Positions 63,073-64,000 of a stretch of DNA of 64,000 bases are shown here, one piece after another. The notes under the pieces were generated by a model. That model was given only the letters and a program-made list of their open reading frames with translations. It searched no databases and was not told where the DNA came from. Position 1 is the first letter of the stretch. Each line of letters starts with the position of its first letter. The stretch comes from an uncultured Flavobacteriaceae bacterium (GTDB taxonomy: Bacteria; Bacteroidota; Bacteroidia; Flavobacteriales; Flavobacteriaceae): contig CAJQLB010000018.1 in assembly GCA_905479065.1 (NCBI GenBank), forward strand, positions 1 through 64,000. The letters run 5' to 3'. The position numbers and the translations under genes are program-made.

Positions 63073-64000
63073 ATGAGTATTAAGATGTATAAAATTATAA
63101 TTGTAACTTTTTTTGTCCCTATAACATTACTTACTTGTCAAGATGAAATTGTTGAAATTTCAGAAACTAATGAAGAGTCTGTTATTATACCAAACTCTAC
63201 ATTTGTATCGTCAATGCAATCAACTGTAACAAATGATGGTTCAGTAGACGACATTATGGATGATGCCGACTGTTTTTCAGTTGATTTACCTGTTACCGTA
63301 TTGGTAAATGATCTCTCTATTACCATAAATACTCTCAGCGATCTTCAGCTTATTGAAGATATCTATAATGAGTTTGATACAGACGAAGATAGCCTAGAAT
63401 TTTCATTTCCCATTACAATTATTTTGTATAACTATGAAAATATAGTCATTCAAAATCAGACAGAATTAGTAGCCTTTACAGCTGATTGTGACAACTTGGT
63501 AACTGATTTGAATCAATGCATTGATTTTCGATATCCGATATCATTTTCTATTTACAATACAGAATTCCAAATTACTGAGACAATTTTTTTTGAGAATGAT
63601 GAAACCCTATATTACTTCTTAGACTCTATTCAAGAGACTACTGAAGAAAATGTCTTAGCTAGCTTGAATTTTCCTGTAACCATGGTGTATACAGACGGAA
63701 GTATAATTGATGTCTTTACTAATCAAGAGTTAGAAAATGTGATTAATGAAGTGGGGAATGATTGTGACAATGATAGTTTGTCTTTGGGGTGTATAGAGGT
63801 GAGTACTATTTCTTTATGTGATGAAAATAATGATGGCTATGAAGTATTTAATTTATATGATGGATTAAATACATTGGATACCTGTACTTCCACTATCATT
63901 GTGAGTTTTTATGAGTCTCAAAATGACGCAGAAAACGGCAATAATCCCATCACAAATACTACGGCTTACACGAATAACACACTTTTTCAAATTATTTACG
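63073..64000 (+). CDS. Surface lipoprotein with tandem repeats, 3' end outside the window
   Basis: An ATG at 63073 opens a frame that stays open to the window end (309 codons visible). The N-terminus is a lipoprotein signal ending LLTC with C22, followed by QDE, similar to the acidic export signals of surface lipoproteins in Bacteroidota. Two related units of about 85-90 residues follow, each with a pattern D/F-x-x-P-V/I-T/S-V/F...L..., ending in a Cys (for example FSVDLPVTVLVNDLSIT and FRYPISFSIYNTEFQIT). Then comes a module with LCDENNDGYEVFNL and SFYESQNDAENGNNPI, seen in large type IX secretion/gliding-type proteins of Flavobacteriia. ATG at 63085 is an alternative start. Function unknown. 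Divergent from the ECF sigma gene. Confidence 0.75.
   Translation, partial: MSIKMYKIIIVTFFVPITLLTCQDEIVEISETNEESVIIPNSTFVSSMQSTVTNDGSVDDIMDDADCFSVDLPVTVLVNDLSITINTLSDLQLIEDIYNEFDTDEDSLEFSFPITIILYNYENIVIQNQTELVAFTADCDNLVTDLNQCIDFRYPISFSIYNTEFQITETIFFENDETLYYFLDSIQETTEENVLASLNFPVTMVYTDGSIIDVFTNQELENVINEVGNDCDNDSLSLGCIEVSTISLCDENNDGYEVFNLYDGLNTLDTCTSTIIVSFYESQNDAENGNNPITNTTAYTNNTLFQIIY

Noticed and set aside
1..64000. CRISPR array, insertion sequence, prophage, integrase, toxin-antitoxin pair or tRNA gene
   Set aside because: I looked for regularly spaced repeats, transposase or integrase motifs, terminal inverted repeats and tRNA-like sequences in the spacers and found none I could support.

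Overview
The window looks like chromosomal DNA from a marine-type Flavobacteriaceae (Bacteroidota). Signs of this are the AT-rich sequence, promoter boxes of the Bacteroidota type (TAnnTTTG) just upstream of several genes, and few Shine-Dalgarno sequences. The gene repertoire agrees: a GSCFA-domain protein, a SIMPL protein, a LemA/TPM operon, a sigma/FecR/TonB trio, an HPRT-adenylate kinase fusion and a YTN/BNR-repeat secreted protein. I saw no tRNA, rRNA, CRISPR array, insertion sequence or prophage. Both ends cut genes: a MORN-type protein at the left and a repeat-bearing lipoprotein at the right.

Region 0.8-25.9 kb is a molybdenum and one-carbon block. After a fused Fe-S serine dehydratase comes a nine-gene plus-strand operon: moeA, a one-domain modE, a TSUP permease, mobA, moaD, a moeB-rhodanese fusion, moaE, a moaC-moaB fusion and moaA. 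It makes the molybdenum cofactor, and a ModE-like operator overlaps its promoter. Convergent to it is a minus-strand operon for a periplasmic xanthine-oxidase-family enzyme (iorA, iorB) with its cofactor helpers xdhC and mocA. A large secreted BNR/YTN-repeat protein follows. Next come an NAD-type molybdenum formate dehydrogenase operon (fdhD, a NuoE-NuoF fusion, fdhA) and an operon of fhs, a secreted sulfatase and a secreted EEP phosphatase. Cofactor supply therefore serves two branches: MobA to FdhA, with FdhD as sulfur carrier, and MocA to IorB, with XdhC as chaperone.

Region 26-36.9 kb is mostly housekeeping: era, a SIMPL protein, der, a small membrane protein/XRE regulator pair behind a long inverted repeat, two TPM proteins with LemA, a MerR regulator, an M23 peptidase, alaS and a GSCFA protein. 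A 507-base gene-free stretch follows.

Region 37.4-50.4 kb holds amino-acid and envelope metabolism: a Tat-signal aminotransferase, a small rhodanese behind a Crp/Fnr-like palindrome, a PLP threonine/serine dehydratase, an enoyl-CoA hydratase, a long aromatic amino acid hydroxylase, a lipoprotein amidohydrolase, a KAS III/methyltransferase/glycosyltransferase operon, gcvP and a UbiA-like membrane protein. Region 50.5-59.2 kb carries an M3 peptidase, purEK, the HPRT-Adk fusion, obg, a TPR protein and mpl. The last 5 kb hold a TonB receptor, FecR anti-sigma and ECF sigma factor, divergent from the truncated lipoprotein gene.

I found no clearly new defence or mobile system. The best leads are regulatory (the ModE-like, Crp-like, XRE and purine-gene palindromes) and contextual (a TSUP permease inside the Moco operon, a G7 tract at the MoaC-MoaB junction, and fhs linked to secreted hydrolases beside formate dehydrogenase).
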